From Asterias amurensis (lineage: Eukaryota > Echinodermata > Asteroidea > Forcipulatida > Asteriidae), in assembly GCF_032118995.1 (NCBI RefSeq), contig NC_092659.1, positions 14,502,177-14,566,176 of the forward strand: a stretch of DNA of 64,000 nt. Direction: 5' to 3'. The notes below the pieces were generated by a model. The model did not search any database. It saw only the letters and a program-made list of their open reading frames with translations, and was not told the origin of the DNA. The first letter of the stretch is position 1. Every line of letters begins with the position of its first letter. Below are positions 12,253 through 22,888 of this stretch, in pieces. The position numbers and the translations under genes are program-made.

Positions 12253-12487
12253 ATGATTTTTGGGGTTGAACAAAGAATTGACTGGAGTGGGATTCGAACC
12301 AACGACCTCCGGATTAACATGCCGGCGCTCTACCAACTGAGCTAGGATTCGAACCAACGACCTCCGGATTAACGTGTCGGCGCTCTACCTATAGCTCAGT
12401 TGGTAGAGCGCCGGCACGTTAATCCAGAGGTCAGTGGTTCGAATCCCACTCCAGTCAATTCTTAGTTCAACCCCAAAAATTATTTTT
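12253..12487. repeat. Head-to-head palindrome of tRNA-Asn-like SINE heads
   Basis: The arms read GACTGGAGTGGGATTCGAAC on the left and the complement on the right, extended outward by TTGGGGTTGAAC / GTTCAACCCCAA. On the minus strand (about 12345-12280) and again on the plus strand (about 12391-12457) there is a D-arm (TAGCTCAGTTGGTAGAGC), an anticodon region around GTT and a B box (GGTTCGAATCC). The 5' strand of the acceptor stem is missing in both, so these are SINE or pseudo-tRNA pieces, not working tRNA genes. A partial third head lies between them at about 12346-12391. Confidence 0.8.
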
Positions 12488-12802
12488 AAAAGGAATAGCA
12501 TATAGTTACACTTTGCAAGCCCCATCCTGGGTCTACATACTGAAATTAAGGCCTAACTTACGTCAAGAGACAAACTATTGTATTTATAAGTTATGTATTA
12601 TTTATAAATAATATAAGACTCCCCCCCCCCCTCCCACCCTAACCCTAACTACCTCCATGCCCTAACTGACGGCCGGGAGGAGGGTTACGTTATCGCAACT
12701 AGACCTGACTATAGCCCTGGTAGGACGTCAGTCAGTGCCACTGGAGGAGTCCAACCTGGGCTAATGGAATGCCAATGCACTATACAGCCAGCGCCCAAAA
12801 TG

Positions 12803-13791
12803 AATACCGGACACTTCGGCATCTCGCAAAGTCGGCACCTGCAAACTCGACACCTTGCACACTCGGCACCCACTCAGCACCAAGAATGTCGGCACCATCC
12901 AAACTCGGCACCGGCCTTTTTTTGACTATCAGCACCAAGCAAAAATTAATATCACCTCGAATAGTCAAGTGGTTACAAATAAAGTAACGTGCGTGTACTT
13001 ACACAATAAAAATAGGTTTGGGAGTTTTAATAGTAGCTTTTTAAACCATGTTAAATCACTAATTCTATGGGTGATGAAAATTCCGAACTTTCGAGAACAA
13101 TTGGGCCCCTGGAAGTTTACCGTCCGACCCGCATGTGTCGTGTTTAGTCAACAAGTAGGCTGCATGTTGGTGAAGTGCGGTGCCATTTTTCTTATGAACT
13201 TTCGAGAACATTTGGGCCCCTGGAAGTTTACCGTCCGGCCCGCATGTGCCGTGTTTAGTCAACAAGTAGGCTGCATGTTGGGAAAGTGCGGTGCCATTTT
13301 CTTATGATTTTGGCTCTGAAATTTTTTAAAAAGGGTTCGTTTAGTTAGGTTAATAATTTTCAATGGATTTTTGCCTCTTAACAGAGCGTGATTTGCCGAA
13401 AGGCACTGGCCGGATAATTTCCCGAGGGCTCCGTTTTGTGCGTGATATGGACGGCACGCACACGCCGCTAGATCGTTTGGTCTGCACACTCCTTCCAGTG
13501 CTAATTTTTTTTTTTTATGATTTAAACGTATTCCAATAATATTTGCAATGTTTTTAGTAACAACTTTATAAAAGAATCACGCTTTTTATGGGACTATGAA
13601 TGATGGTGGGACTGATAACATAAAAATGAGGCTACCACACAGTGTAAAAATTGAACTTTTTCAACTGGGTGCCGAGTTTGTATTTGTACATGTGCCGAGT
13701 TTGCTAGGTGCCGAGATTGTGGGTGCCGAGTTTGCAAGGTGCCGAGTTTGCAGGTGCCGAGGCGAGTTTGCTGCCGAAGTAACCGGTACCC
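12803..13791. mobile_element. Non-autonomous element with GCCGAGTTTG-rich subterminal repeats
   Basis: The left end holds at least six copies of a CTCGGCACC-like motif (12818-12912). The right end holds the same motif inverted (GTGCCGAGTTTG, 13668-13770). Outer ends read TACCGG...ACTTCGGCA and the complement. The core at 13086-13306 is a 111-bp tandem duplication. No transposase frame is present. Confidence 0.65.
13086..13306 (+). repeat. Two tandem units of about 111 bp
   Basis: The units begin AACTTTCGAGAACA and include GGGCCCCTGGAAGTTTACCG, CCGCATGTG and AACAAGTAGGCTGCATGTTG. Both end in GTGCGGTGCCATTTT. They differ by only a few substitutions. Confidence 0.85.
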
Positions 13792-13897
13792 GCCCAAAAT
13801 ATAAATCACAAACTTTCTAGACAGGTTGATTGAATTGAAGACTGAAGAAATTTAAGCTTGTGTGAGGAAAACGCCGCGTAGTAGTAGCTAGTACTAA

Positions 13898-13955
13898 AAC
13901 TATAAGGTTCGTTCCGCTATTATTCAGTGGATACGATAGCGGAACGAACGTCATA
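13898..13955. repeat. Short inverted repeat
   Basis: CGTTCCGCTAT faces ATAGCGGAACG, with further pairing (AAGGTTCG / CGAACGT) outside. A hairpin of about 50 bases. Confidence 0.8.
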
Positions 13956-14281
13956 AAGTTCTAGGGAATCCCGTTCTAGGAATAGTAGAAGACCGGGATC
14001 AGCAATGATCAGAAACCACTGAACGACCCACGGACGGGACGGTCAGTGCATGGAGGAAGAACAATTTTTTTCTTCCTCCATGGTCAGTGTGAGTGTACAC
14101 GACCACCTACTACACACGCAACTCACATAATGTTTCTTGTATAGTGAAATGTAATCTAAGGGCATAAGTTAGGCAGCCTAATCTTTCCTTCTGACCTTCT
14201 TTTGAAAACACTGGCTGTACAAAATCACGAACTTACTCTACGCTTGAGTTGTCCTTCGATCTGCGGTCGGGGCACTTTTAA

Positions 14282-14941
14282 AGCTAGGTGGTGGTGCTCG
14301 TGTTGGACATGCATTACATGTGGACTGTGTTTTTAATTATTGCACCAACACAAAAAAATGAGGGCGCTATGCTGGTTTAACGGTGGTATTTTGTTTGCAG
14401 GTGAAAAATTAACGGTTGTGTTAAATACCGCCCTCTTACGTGTGGACAACTGCTGCTTTATGATTGGTCCGTTGCGCGTAAGTTAATAACCAAGCTTTAT
14501 GATTGGTCTGTTAAGCGTAAGCTTACGCGCAACAGACCAATCATAAAGCAGCAGTTGTTCTCTTAATAACCAAGCTTTATGATTGGTCCGTTAAGCGTAA
14601 GCTTACGCGCAACAGACCAATCATAAAGCAGCAGTTGTTCTCACGTAAGAGGGCGGTATTTAACACAACCGTAAATTTTTCACCTGCAAACAAAATAAGG
14701 CCGTGTCCGAAACGGCGACTTCGGCTACAACTACGGCTAGATCGCGCGCGTCTGCCTATTCTTCAACACGTACTGGTAGACGCGCTGATCTAGACGTAGC
14801 TGTAGCCGAAGTCGTCGTTTCGGACACGGCCTAACCACCGTTAAACCAGCATTGCGCCCTCATTTGTTTGTGTTGGCGCAAATAATTAAAAACTAAACAC
14901 AGTCCACATGTCATGCATGTCAACACGAAGACCACTTAGCT
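14282..14941. mobile_element. Long palindromic (foldback) element with a nested MITE
   Basis: The left arm from AGCTAGGTGG, CGTGTTGGACATGCAT, ACATGTGGACTGTG, GAGGGCGC and TTAACGGTGG pairs with the right arm to ATGCATGTCAACACG and ACTTAGCT. The interior repeats CTTTATGATTGGTC and CAGACCAATCATAAAGCAGC several times in alternating orientation. The element at 14699-14831 interrupts the right arm. There is no coding capacity. Confidence 0.85.
14699..14831. mobile_element. GGCCGTGTCCGAAACGG MITE, PIF/Harbinger-like, nested
   Basis: Terminal repeats are GGCCGTGTCCGAAACGGCGA and its complement. It is flanked by TAA on both sides (14696-14698 and 14832-14834), the 3-bp TWA target duplication known from PIF/Harbinger elements. 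The interior is palindromic (CTACGGCTAGATC / GATCTAGACGTAG). Relatives are at 19052 and 32721, with a fragment near 62967-63020. Confidence 0.85.
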
Positions 14942-15135
14942 AGCAGAGCACAGCTCAACTTCAGTTCTAGAACCTTGAATTTGTTCATAATTTCTTCACT
15001 TTTTTGAAGAACTTTCACCATTTCTGTGGTTACAAACCATACCATCTCTTCATTAGGGAGTCCCAAACTAGAACTGATCGCAAGGAAGGTAAGCAAACAT
15101 TTTTGCGTGTTCGGTTGAGCGCTGTATGTGACCAT

Positions 15136-16739
15136 GGAGGAATAAATTAGATGTGACGACGAAGCGGTTCAGACTTTCAGACCATGCCAACCGATAACCG
15201 ATTAATTAAGACTCGGTGGACTTTGGTTGGGGTCGCCAAAACACACCCTAGGCCTAATATGCGGGCCGGTATGCGCTCATCATCCTCATGCGGCCATTTT
15301 GTAAATTGACAAAACAGCTTTGCATAGCTTGTGTTCACATGTGTTCTCTCTCAATGTCCATTCAAAGCTGTCATACAGGAAACAAATTAATGTTTATCTA
15401 CTGTAGGTGGAGGTCTGACGTTACAATTGAAAAAAAAAGTTTGATTCAGTATCATTCACAAAGATGGTTGAGGAACTTATCCAGCCATCATATTTATTTT
15501 TCTAAAAGTAAAGTAAAATAAAATGTATTGTTTATTGTTTTTTTTTTGGGGGGAGATTAATTTAAAACAATTCTGTCTACTATTTAGATGTGGATTATTT
15601 ATGAGAGACAAACGGATTGTGGGTAATGTAACCGAAAGACTGATATGAATGGATAAAAATTAAAAACTAATAAAGTGACAAACAAAAACAAATTAATTTA
15701 GTGTACAATTGAACACAAATTGCAGAATGCATCAGGCACCAGACTGATTACAAAATCACTTGACAATTTATATTTCATTACCTTCTGAAAAAGTGCAACA
15801 TTTACAAATACATTCTTAATTCTTTAAGTGAGCAAAGCCATCAAGGGTGATAACACAAAGCAATCAAGGGTGATTTTAAAGTAAACTGCTGTCATCTCTG
15901 ACAGGCACCCTGTACACTCGTTTATAAATTACAGGCCCGAGTCATTTTTACACAACGGGCCCCGACTATTTTTTTTATCAAAGTTTATACAAATCATATT
16001 TTGCTGTATTAACATAAAGCGTTAAGTTTAAAAGTACTTTCGATAAACAGTACATTAAAAAATGGCTTTCTTGATTATTTGTCCCATACAAAACAGCCAG
16101 CATAAAGTTCCTGCGACTACAGTAGGTACATCTTAAATCAGGCTTTTGAAAAGGAAGTTGAGAAATCTGCTTTGTTAATAGCCAACTATAGTCCTTTATC
16201 ATGGTGCAGCCATTTTGAATTTTTCCCATTGACATCAATGTAACCAAACCGAGGCTGGAAGAACAAAATAGTCTGGTTCCTATTTGCACAATTATAATTA
16301 GCATTCATTCTTTGTTATTCGCTACAAGGAACATGACCAAGATGGAGACAACATGATGAAGATCTATTCAAGGTTCATCCCTAGAACAAAATAGTCCTTT
16401 TTTTTGTGATTAAAGTTTATACAAACCAAATTTGGCTGTATTAACATAAACATTTAGTTTAAAAAGTACTTAAAAAGATAAACAGTACATTAAAAATGGC
16501 TTTCTTCCATGGAAGATAAACATGATTATTTGTTCTATATAAAATTGCAAGTGTAAAACACATAACCTGTGACCGCAATATTTGTACATCTTGAAGGCTG
16601 CACTCACAAGGAAGAAGAGGAATTCACTTTGTTGATTTGAAACTAAACGGGTTTATCCTCAGCACATAACTGTCCAACAAAGGCTTGCTTTTAACTAAAA
16701 AGTGGGACAAGTAAACTATCATTGAATAATGAGCGGAGA
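15136..16739. other. Gene-free stretch
   Basis: No exon is recognised. Positions 15978-16110 and 16405-16510 are diverged direct copies (TTTATACAAA, CTGTATTAACATAAA, GATAAACAGTACATTAAAAA). Between them lies a CCATCTTGGTCATGTT-family piece (16198-16362), with ends near TCATGGTGCAGCCATTTTGA and GGAACATGACCAAGATGG. Confidence 0.5.
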
Positions 16740-17028
16740 TGAGCTCCGAACTCAAGTTCTGTTGTGGGTTCGGGAGTCGTGACGCTTTTGTCCCTGAGCA
16801 AGATACTTAACTACATGCTCCTTTCCACCTAGGGGGTCAAATGGGTACCTGCGAGGGTGAGATGGTTCTTGTGATTGATTAAGCTGAGTAGCACATATCT
16901 GTTGCACAAGATAGCTGAGATGGTTAACGGAATGATTCAAGGCCCAGTGAGTGACCTGGGGTAGTAATGCGAAGCGCACTGGGACACCCTTCCAGGGTGT
17001 GAAAAGCACTATATAAACTTAATATTAT
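16740..17028 (+). mobile_element. tRNA-derived SINE
   Basis: A degenerate B box (GTGGGTTCGGGAGTC) is followed by CCCTGAGCAAGATACTTAAC and the 3' tail GTGTGAAAAGCACTATATAAA. It ends in an (ATT)-rich tract. The A-box part is eroded. Confidence 0.65.
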
Positions 17029-17703
17029 TACTAACTATCATTTTCACTGGTTCCTCTTCTTTTATCACTGGTTCCCATTTTCAGATTTCCTTTTATTTCC
17101 GCATTACAGGGGACTTATAATTTAATATGGTAGTTATTCCCTCTTTAAATATCAACAACTTTGATGTTCCGTTAAAATTGTAATTATGCTTTAGCTCAGC
17201 CATAGAATGTTTGGTTGGAAGTACTGACTCCATCAAAATCTTACATGAAATAAGGGCATAGGATTCCGCAGAGAGTTCAGGTAGTTGTGGTTAAAATTAC
17301 AATCAAATAGTAAAATTGTAAAAAAAACACTGATATGAAACGATCTTAATCTTCAATAAGTTGTGGACATTAAACCATAATTATAACAATCGAAACTCAA
17401 AATGCAAAATCTGATAAATTCTGTGTAATTAGTTGCATAATTCTCTCATTTAAAAATGGCAAATCTTTTATCAAAAATATAGGTGTTGAATAGTACAATG
17501 CTAATAATGCTATACATGTACTTTGAAGTTACAGTATTAAAAAATGCAAACATTGTTTATGACCTCGAGTCTCTCCCAAAGTACTTTGAAATGTGACATA
17601 CCCGAGTATATATGGGCATTTAAGAAAAATAGATTACGAAGAAATTACTTTATAAAAAAATTACTTTTCAGGAATTACATTAATTCTCCTCCCCACCAGA
17701 TCA

Positions 17704-17954
17704 GGGCCCAATTTCATGGCTCTGCTTACCGCCGAATTCTGCGCTTACGGTCGCGATTACCCGCTTACGTGCAAGTGCAAAATTTCTGCGCTAGCCTTTT
17801 AAGCGTAGAATGCCTAGAAACGTGAAGTACGTACGCACGCAGAAGCCAAAATTCGCCACTAACCCGTGAAATACGCTTGCCGTAAGCACAGAATTCCCTG
17901 CTTCCATATCGTCGATTTTGTGCTTACGGTAAGCAGAGCCATGAAATTGGGCCC
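17704..17954. mobile_element. GGGCCCAATTTCATGGCT MITE
   Basis: The left end GGGCCCAATTTCATGGCTCT and the right end's complement (AGAGCCATGAAATTGGGCCC) are perfect over 20 bases. Inner palindromic parts carry GCTTACCG/CGGTAAGC and a GCGTAGAATGCCTAG core. It closely matches 31610-31858. Confidence 0.88.
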
Positions 17955-18544
17955 AGCTGGGAACTATGTTTTTCAAATTCTGTAAGATACTTTCCCCAAT
18001 GATATCTAATAATTGGGAAGGCATTAGTATATATCACTGATATTCTTTTAAACTTGACATAATCACAGATTTTAAATTTGAGCTAACTTGTGTGTTAAAC
18101 TTGAGCCAACATTAGCTCATCTAGGAAAACGATTTTTGAAACTTAACATGTGGGCTACATAAACCATGTTTAAAAACAACAAAACATATTTAAAAAACTG
18201 TAAATTGCACTGAATTAAATACTGTCTAAAGTTGACAAAGTCTTTGAGTAAACAGTACAAGTTTCAATGTTTTTGTCAGGGATTTTATAAGAACTCACAT
18301 TCGGAGAATTAGAACTTTCAAGCATGGCAAACACCCCCCCCCCTCAAATCTGTTCATCAGATCATGAAATTTTGGTTCTGCAGAATCAGAGAGATCGAGT
18401 TTGAAGCTCTGCAGAGAAGTTTACTACTATTACAAACAATTCTTTATGTTAATCCATCATGAATGCAACCAGTGAACCAATTGAATACAAATGTGTGCAT
18501 ATTTTATGCATTATGCTCACCACCACCCTGCTACAGACCCCATA

Positions 18545-18886
18545 AAGCCATTGGACCCTACCGGTAAACAGTGTTGTCCAAGGCCCACACTTTGTGTACC
18601 ACAACTTCTATATCAAATAACAAACCTGTGAAAATTTAGGCTCAATCGGTCATCGGAGTCGGGAGAAAACAACGGAAAAACCCACCCTTGTTTCCGCGCG
18701 TTTCGCCATGTCATGACATGTGTTTAAAATAAATCCGTAATTCTCGTTAACGAGAATTTATATTGTTTTGCTGTTTTCTCAAAAAGTAAAGCATTTCATG
18801 GAATAATATTTCAAGAGAAGTCTTTCACCATTGCCTTCTGTAAACCCTGTAAGTTATTTGTAAATCTGTGAAGGGTCCAATGGCTT
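18545..18886. mobile_element. AGCCATTGGACC-family TTAA element
   Basis: Left AAGCCATTGGACCCTACCGG, right AGGGTCCAATGGCT followed by TTAA. The interior shares CGGAGTCGGGAGAAAA, CATGTCATGACATGTG and CTTTCACCATTGCC with 39090 and 55531. The left TTAA has mutated to ATAA. Confidence 0.82.
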
Positions 18887-19051
18887 TAAACGCAACATCA
18901 CATGAACCAAACAGTGAGAGTGAGGGTGGGGGGGGGGGCTAGACTTGCACCCAGCATGGTGCTCATCTCGCTGCAAAATAGTCTTCATTGGCGATGCTAG
19001 TTTTTGTGTTCGTCCCGTTAGGGTCCAATATTGACTGGCTTAGAGAGATTG

Positions 19052-19185
19052 GACAAGTCTATGTCCGAACCAGGGACTTTGTTTACAGCTACGGCTAGAT
19101 CAGCGCGTCTGCCAGTGTTGAAGTTCAGGCAGACGCCCGTGATCTAGCCATAGCTCTAGCCGAAGTCACCGCTTCGGACATGGCC
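19052..19185. mobile_element. GGCCGTGTCCGAAACGG-family MITE, diverged
   Basis: The right end AGCCGAAGTCACCGCTTCGG, then ACATGGCC|TTA, is well kept. The left end (TATGTCCGAACC) is damaged. Inner ACGGCTAGATCA faces TGATCTAGCC. Confidence 0.78.
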
Positions 19186-19982
19186 TTAGAATCTGGATCC
19201 AAATCTTTATCAACATGTTTGTTTGATACAGATATCTTTTCTCCAGTAATTCGCATTGTGATAATTTGAGTTGTGATATCAGCGACTATGGTAGCAAAAT
19301 GGATGCCAATCAAGACTATAGCTGCAGGTTGGTCTGCACTCTTTATGTTGTAGTGGACTACCCTTTACTTTCTTGTGTGGTAGTCTGGATACCAGCCTGC
19401 TCATGAGCGCTCTACATGCATGGTGAGCGCAGGCAATATACATGTATGGGAACAAACAAACACACCAAAACACATCACATGCCCTGCAGAAATTGAATAG
19501 GGTGCTAATCAACTTTTCTTTTTAACATGACGTCATACATGTATAGAGAATTAAACACACACTGTTTAGATGCGTTCAGCCACATAATATCATATAGCAG
19601 GCTGCCATATAATGCCTTTACCCTCATTCAGTCATTTGAACGATATTGATTTGTCAGTAAAAATGAAGAGTTAGTGGGTGATTTTCTACAATACTAACAC
19701 CAACAAAAAGTGCAACCGTGAAAGAAAGGAGACATCAACTTCAACATAGGGGTAAAAAAAACTTGGGAAAACTGTTGGGAGTATTTTTAAGCGGAAAGGT
19801 TGGTAGTACTGGCCACAATATCATAAAGCCTGTTATGCACAAAATCTTGATAAGCAGAGACAAATCTTGCTTAGCTGGGTTTCCAGCTGATATGTAATAT
19901 AGTTAAAACATTGTTGCCACTTGTTCACAACTCATATTTTTGCCTAGCAAAGTCATCTTCTTAGCAGTATTTTCTGCTTAAA

Positions 19983-20357
19983 GGCAGTGGACATTATTGG
20001 TATTTTCTCAAAATAATTATTATAATAAAACCTTTCTTGATTACGAGTAATGGGGAGAGTTTGATAGTATAAAACAATGTGAGAAACAGCGCACTCTGAA
20101 GTGACGTAGTTTTTGAGAAAGAAGTTATTTTCCAAGAATTTGATTTCGAGACCTCGAGATTTAGGATGTGAGGTCTCAAAATCAAGCATCTGAAAGCACA
20201 CAACTTTAGTGTGACAAGGGAGTTTTTTCTTTCATTATTATCTCGCAACTTCGATGACCGATTGAGCTTAAATTTTCACAGCTGTGTTGTTTTATGCAGA
20301 TGTTGAGATACACCAACTGTGAAGGCTAGTCTTTGACAATTACCAAGTGTACACTGT
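19983..20357 (+). mobile_element. TTAA-flanked 380-bp MITE
   Basis: TTAA then AGGCAGTGGACATTATTGG at the left. The right end, ACCAAGTGTACACTGTCT then TTAA, is slightly diverged. Full length. Confidence 0.88.
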
Positions 20358-20937
20358 CTTTAACGGCTCTATGAAATTGGGGCCCTGAACAGTAGGTTAA
20401 GTCACATACCACATGCTAAGTTCAAACATGTTTGATCAAATGGACAGAAAATAAGTAAATATAACAATGAATGTATTTTATGGGTTTTTTTCCCCCTTGG
20501 TCATGTTGGCTGGGATTTGATTAAAAACAATTGTTTGATTATTTCTTTTATACAAGGAGTAACAAAACAAAGTAACAGGTGTCCGAAAATTGTAACATTT
20601 CCCTACTAATTGTTGTTTTCTGTGCTGGGGTCTGGGTTGGTATAATTACGGACACCCACTACTAGTAAATGTATTTTAGTCTTACAAACAAATCACTTGT
20701 TCTATTAAAACTACGTATAAATTTTATCCGCATCACCAGAGGAAAGTAAAGTTGTAACAAACTACAATGAGGAAACATGCAATTTCAACAAACACAGGTT
20801 GAACACAGGTGTGGCACAGCATCGATAACATAGTATATTTTGAATGAATAAGTTTGACTAACTATTGCTTAGCCTATGGTGGTACCAAGTGGAAAAGTCA
20901 CAGGACTAATAAACAATTTCCAATCAGGGTAAGTGAC

Positions 20938-21174
20938 TTCATAAAGCCTGTAAGCACAAAAGTTAGCTTAGCAGGAAATTTCTTCCTTAATAAAAACAGG
21001 ATTACCAACCAACAAATTTCCACATGATTTTCAGGAAAAGCAATTAACAGCTGAATGCCAGGAACAAGCAATATGCAACAAATTAATATTTGGTTGGCAA
21101 TCTTGTTTTTATCAAGGAAGAAATTTCATGCTAAGCAAATTTTTTGTACTTACAGGCTTTATGAAATTGGGCCC
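20938..21174. mobile_element. GGGCCCAATTTCAT-family MITE
   Basis: The ends are TTCATAAAGCCTGTAAGCAC and GTACTTACAGGCTTTATGAA followed by ATTGGGCCC. An interior inverted repeat sits around AACAGGATTACCAACC. A further diverged member occupies about 21458-21617. Confidence 0.75.
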
Positions 21175-21816
21175 AGGTAGCTTGTCATTTCACTAGTCCG
21201 TCAGGTTTGTCACCAGTCCATTTTTCACACTGTATATAGGGATGCTTTCCAACACTAAACTAGCCTGCCGCAGAATTTTGACTGGTCTTTGGGTGGTTTA
21301 ACTGGTTTTTGGCCAGCGGACCACTGTTAAGTGTGAACGCTGCCAACACATCTGTAACACCCTTAAGTAACCCATGCAATACACTATCATCCAGTATGGA
21401 TCTTTCTGCTAACAAAAACATCGATTCAGACTTGCATGCGGCAGTGCAGTGTCTATCAAAGCTTATAAGCACCAAATTTTGCTAAGCGTATAAACAACCT
21501 GCTCAGCAGAAATAGGTTACCAACCAAATTGCCATTTAGTTCATCTTGTTGCCCCGGTAATTGTTCAAGTTATTTGTGGGCGAATTTTCTGCTTAACAGC
21601 TTTATGAAATTTGGCCCTCGTGGTTCGAGACATTTTACTATTGATGTTATTGATGCTGTTCCTTATCGATATTAATAAGACTACATACTCAGCCTAGGAT
21701 TTGGTAAATTGAAGCTAATCACTTGGGATCATTCTGTATGGATGGAAAAGAGAAACTAAGTATAAAGAATAAAAACAAACAAGAACTTTGCCCGGACGGG
21801 TTGTAAATTGTTAAAG

Positions 21817-22191
21817 ACACTGGACACTCATTGGTAATTGTCAAAGACCAGTCTTCTCTTTTGGTGTATCTCAACATATGCATAAAATAACAAACCTGTG
21901 AAAATTTGAGCTCAATTGGTCGTTGAAGTTGTGAGATAACTATGGAAGAAAGAACACCCTTGTCACACGAAGTTGTGTGTTTTCATGCTTGATTTCGAGA
22001 CCTCAAAAAGCTAATTCTGAGGTCTCGAAATCAAACTCAAGGAAAATTACTTCTTTCTTGAAAGACTACGTCACTTCAGAGGGAGCTGTTTCTCACAATG
22101 GTTAACACTATCAACCTCTCCCCATTACTCGTTACCAAGTAAGGTTTTATGCTAATAATTATTTTGAGTAATTACCAATAGTGTCAAGTAC
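21817..22191 (-). mobile_element. TTAA-flanked 380-bp MITE
   Basis: Reverse orientation: TTAA-AGACACTGGACACTCATTGG to ACCAATAGTGTCAAGTACCT-TTAA. Full length. Confidence 0.9.
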
Positions 22192-22269
22192 CTTTAATAC
22201 ATGTAATACAGAGGAATGTCTAACAGGGTAAACTTACCTTCACAATCCCTGAATGAGATTGGATTTGGT

Positions 22270-22830
22270 CTGAACTTCAATTAAAAAATCTTAGAACTTA
22301 GGATGAGTTAAGTTCCATATCCAGCCGTCGATATCACCAAACTCTTCCTAACTTAGGATTAATCTTGGGACTAAGGACGGGGTCAGTTTCGTATACAAAT
22401 ACATAGGACGCATGAACCCATCCTAAGTTAGGGCGAGTTACTCGTCTTAACTCGAGATAGGATTAATCCTAGCGTTTCGTGAAATCGGCTGCAGAGCTGT
22501 TAGGGCGCATTGAACCCATCCTAAGTTAGGGCGAGTTACTCGTCCTAACTCGAGTTAGGATTAATCCTAGCGTTTTGTGAAATCGGCTGCAGAGATGTTA
22601 GGGCCCATTGAACCCATCCTAAGTTAGGATGAGTTACTCGTCTTAACTCGAGATAGGATTAATCCTAGCGTTTCGTGAAATCGGCTGCAGAGCTGTTAGG
22701 GCGCATTGAACCCATCCTAAGTTAGGGCGAGTTACTCGTCCTAACTCGAGTTAGGATTAATCCTAGCGTTTTGTGAAATCGGCTGCAGAGATGTTGGGGC
22801 CCATTGAACCCATCCTAAGTTAGGATTGAT
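22270..22830 (+). repeat. Tandem array with an alternating two-unit (about 98 + 98 bp) structure
   Basis: Units start near 22409, 22507, 22605, 22704 and 22802 (partial). All carry CCCATCCTAAGTTAGG, a CTCGAG centre and TGAAATCGGCTGCAGAG. Units 1 and 3 share CTCGAGATAGG, GTTTCGTG and AGCTGTTAGGGCG. Units 2 and 4 share CTCGAGTTAGG, GTTTTGTG and AGATGTT. The repeating period is therefore about 196 bp. The flank 22270-22400 is a diverged inverted relative. Confidence 0.88.
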
Positions 22831-22888
22831 GAAATATTCATGTTCAGGTTGAAGATCTATATACAGATTATACTTCTTGGCCATGTTG

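Noticed and set aside
12280-12457. Functional tRNA-Asn genes
   Set aside because: The 5' acceptor strands are missing, one anticodon arm is mispaired, and the copies are embedded in a SINE palindrome.
14945-15135. Minus-strand frame with a good-looking ATG and an amphipathic 60-residue sequence
   Set aside because: Possible first exon, but there is no convincing donor, the end runs into the palindromic element at 14941, and no partner exon was found.
22409-22830. CRISPR-like array because of regular spacing
   Set aside because: The whole unit is repeated with no unique spacers, and the context is an animal genome. It is a tandem repeat.
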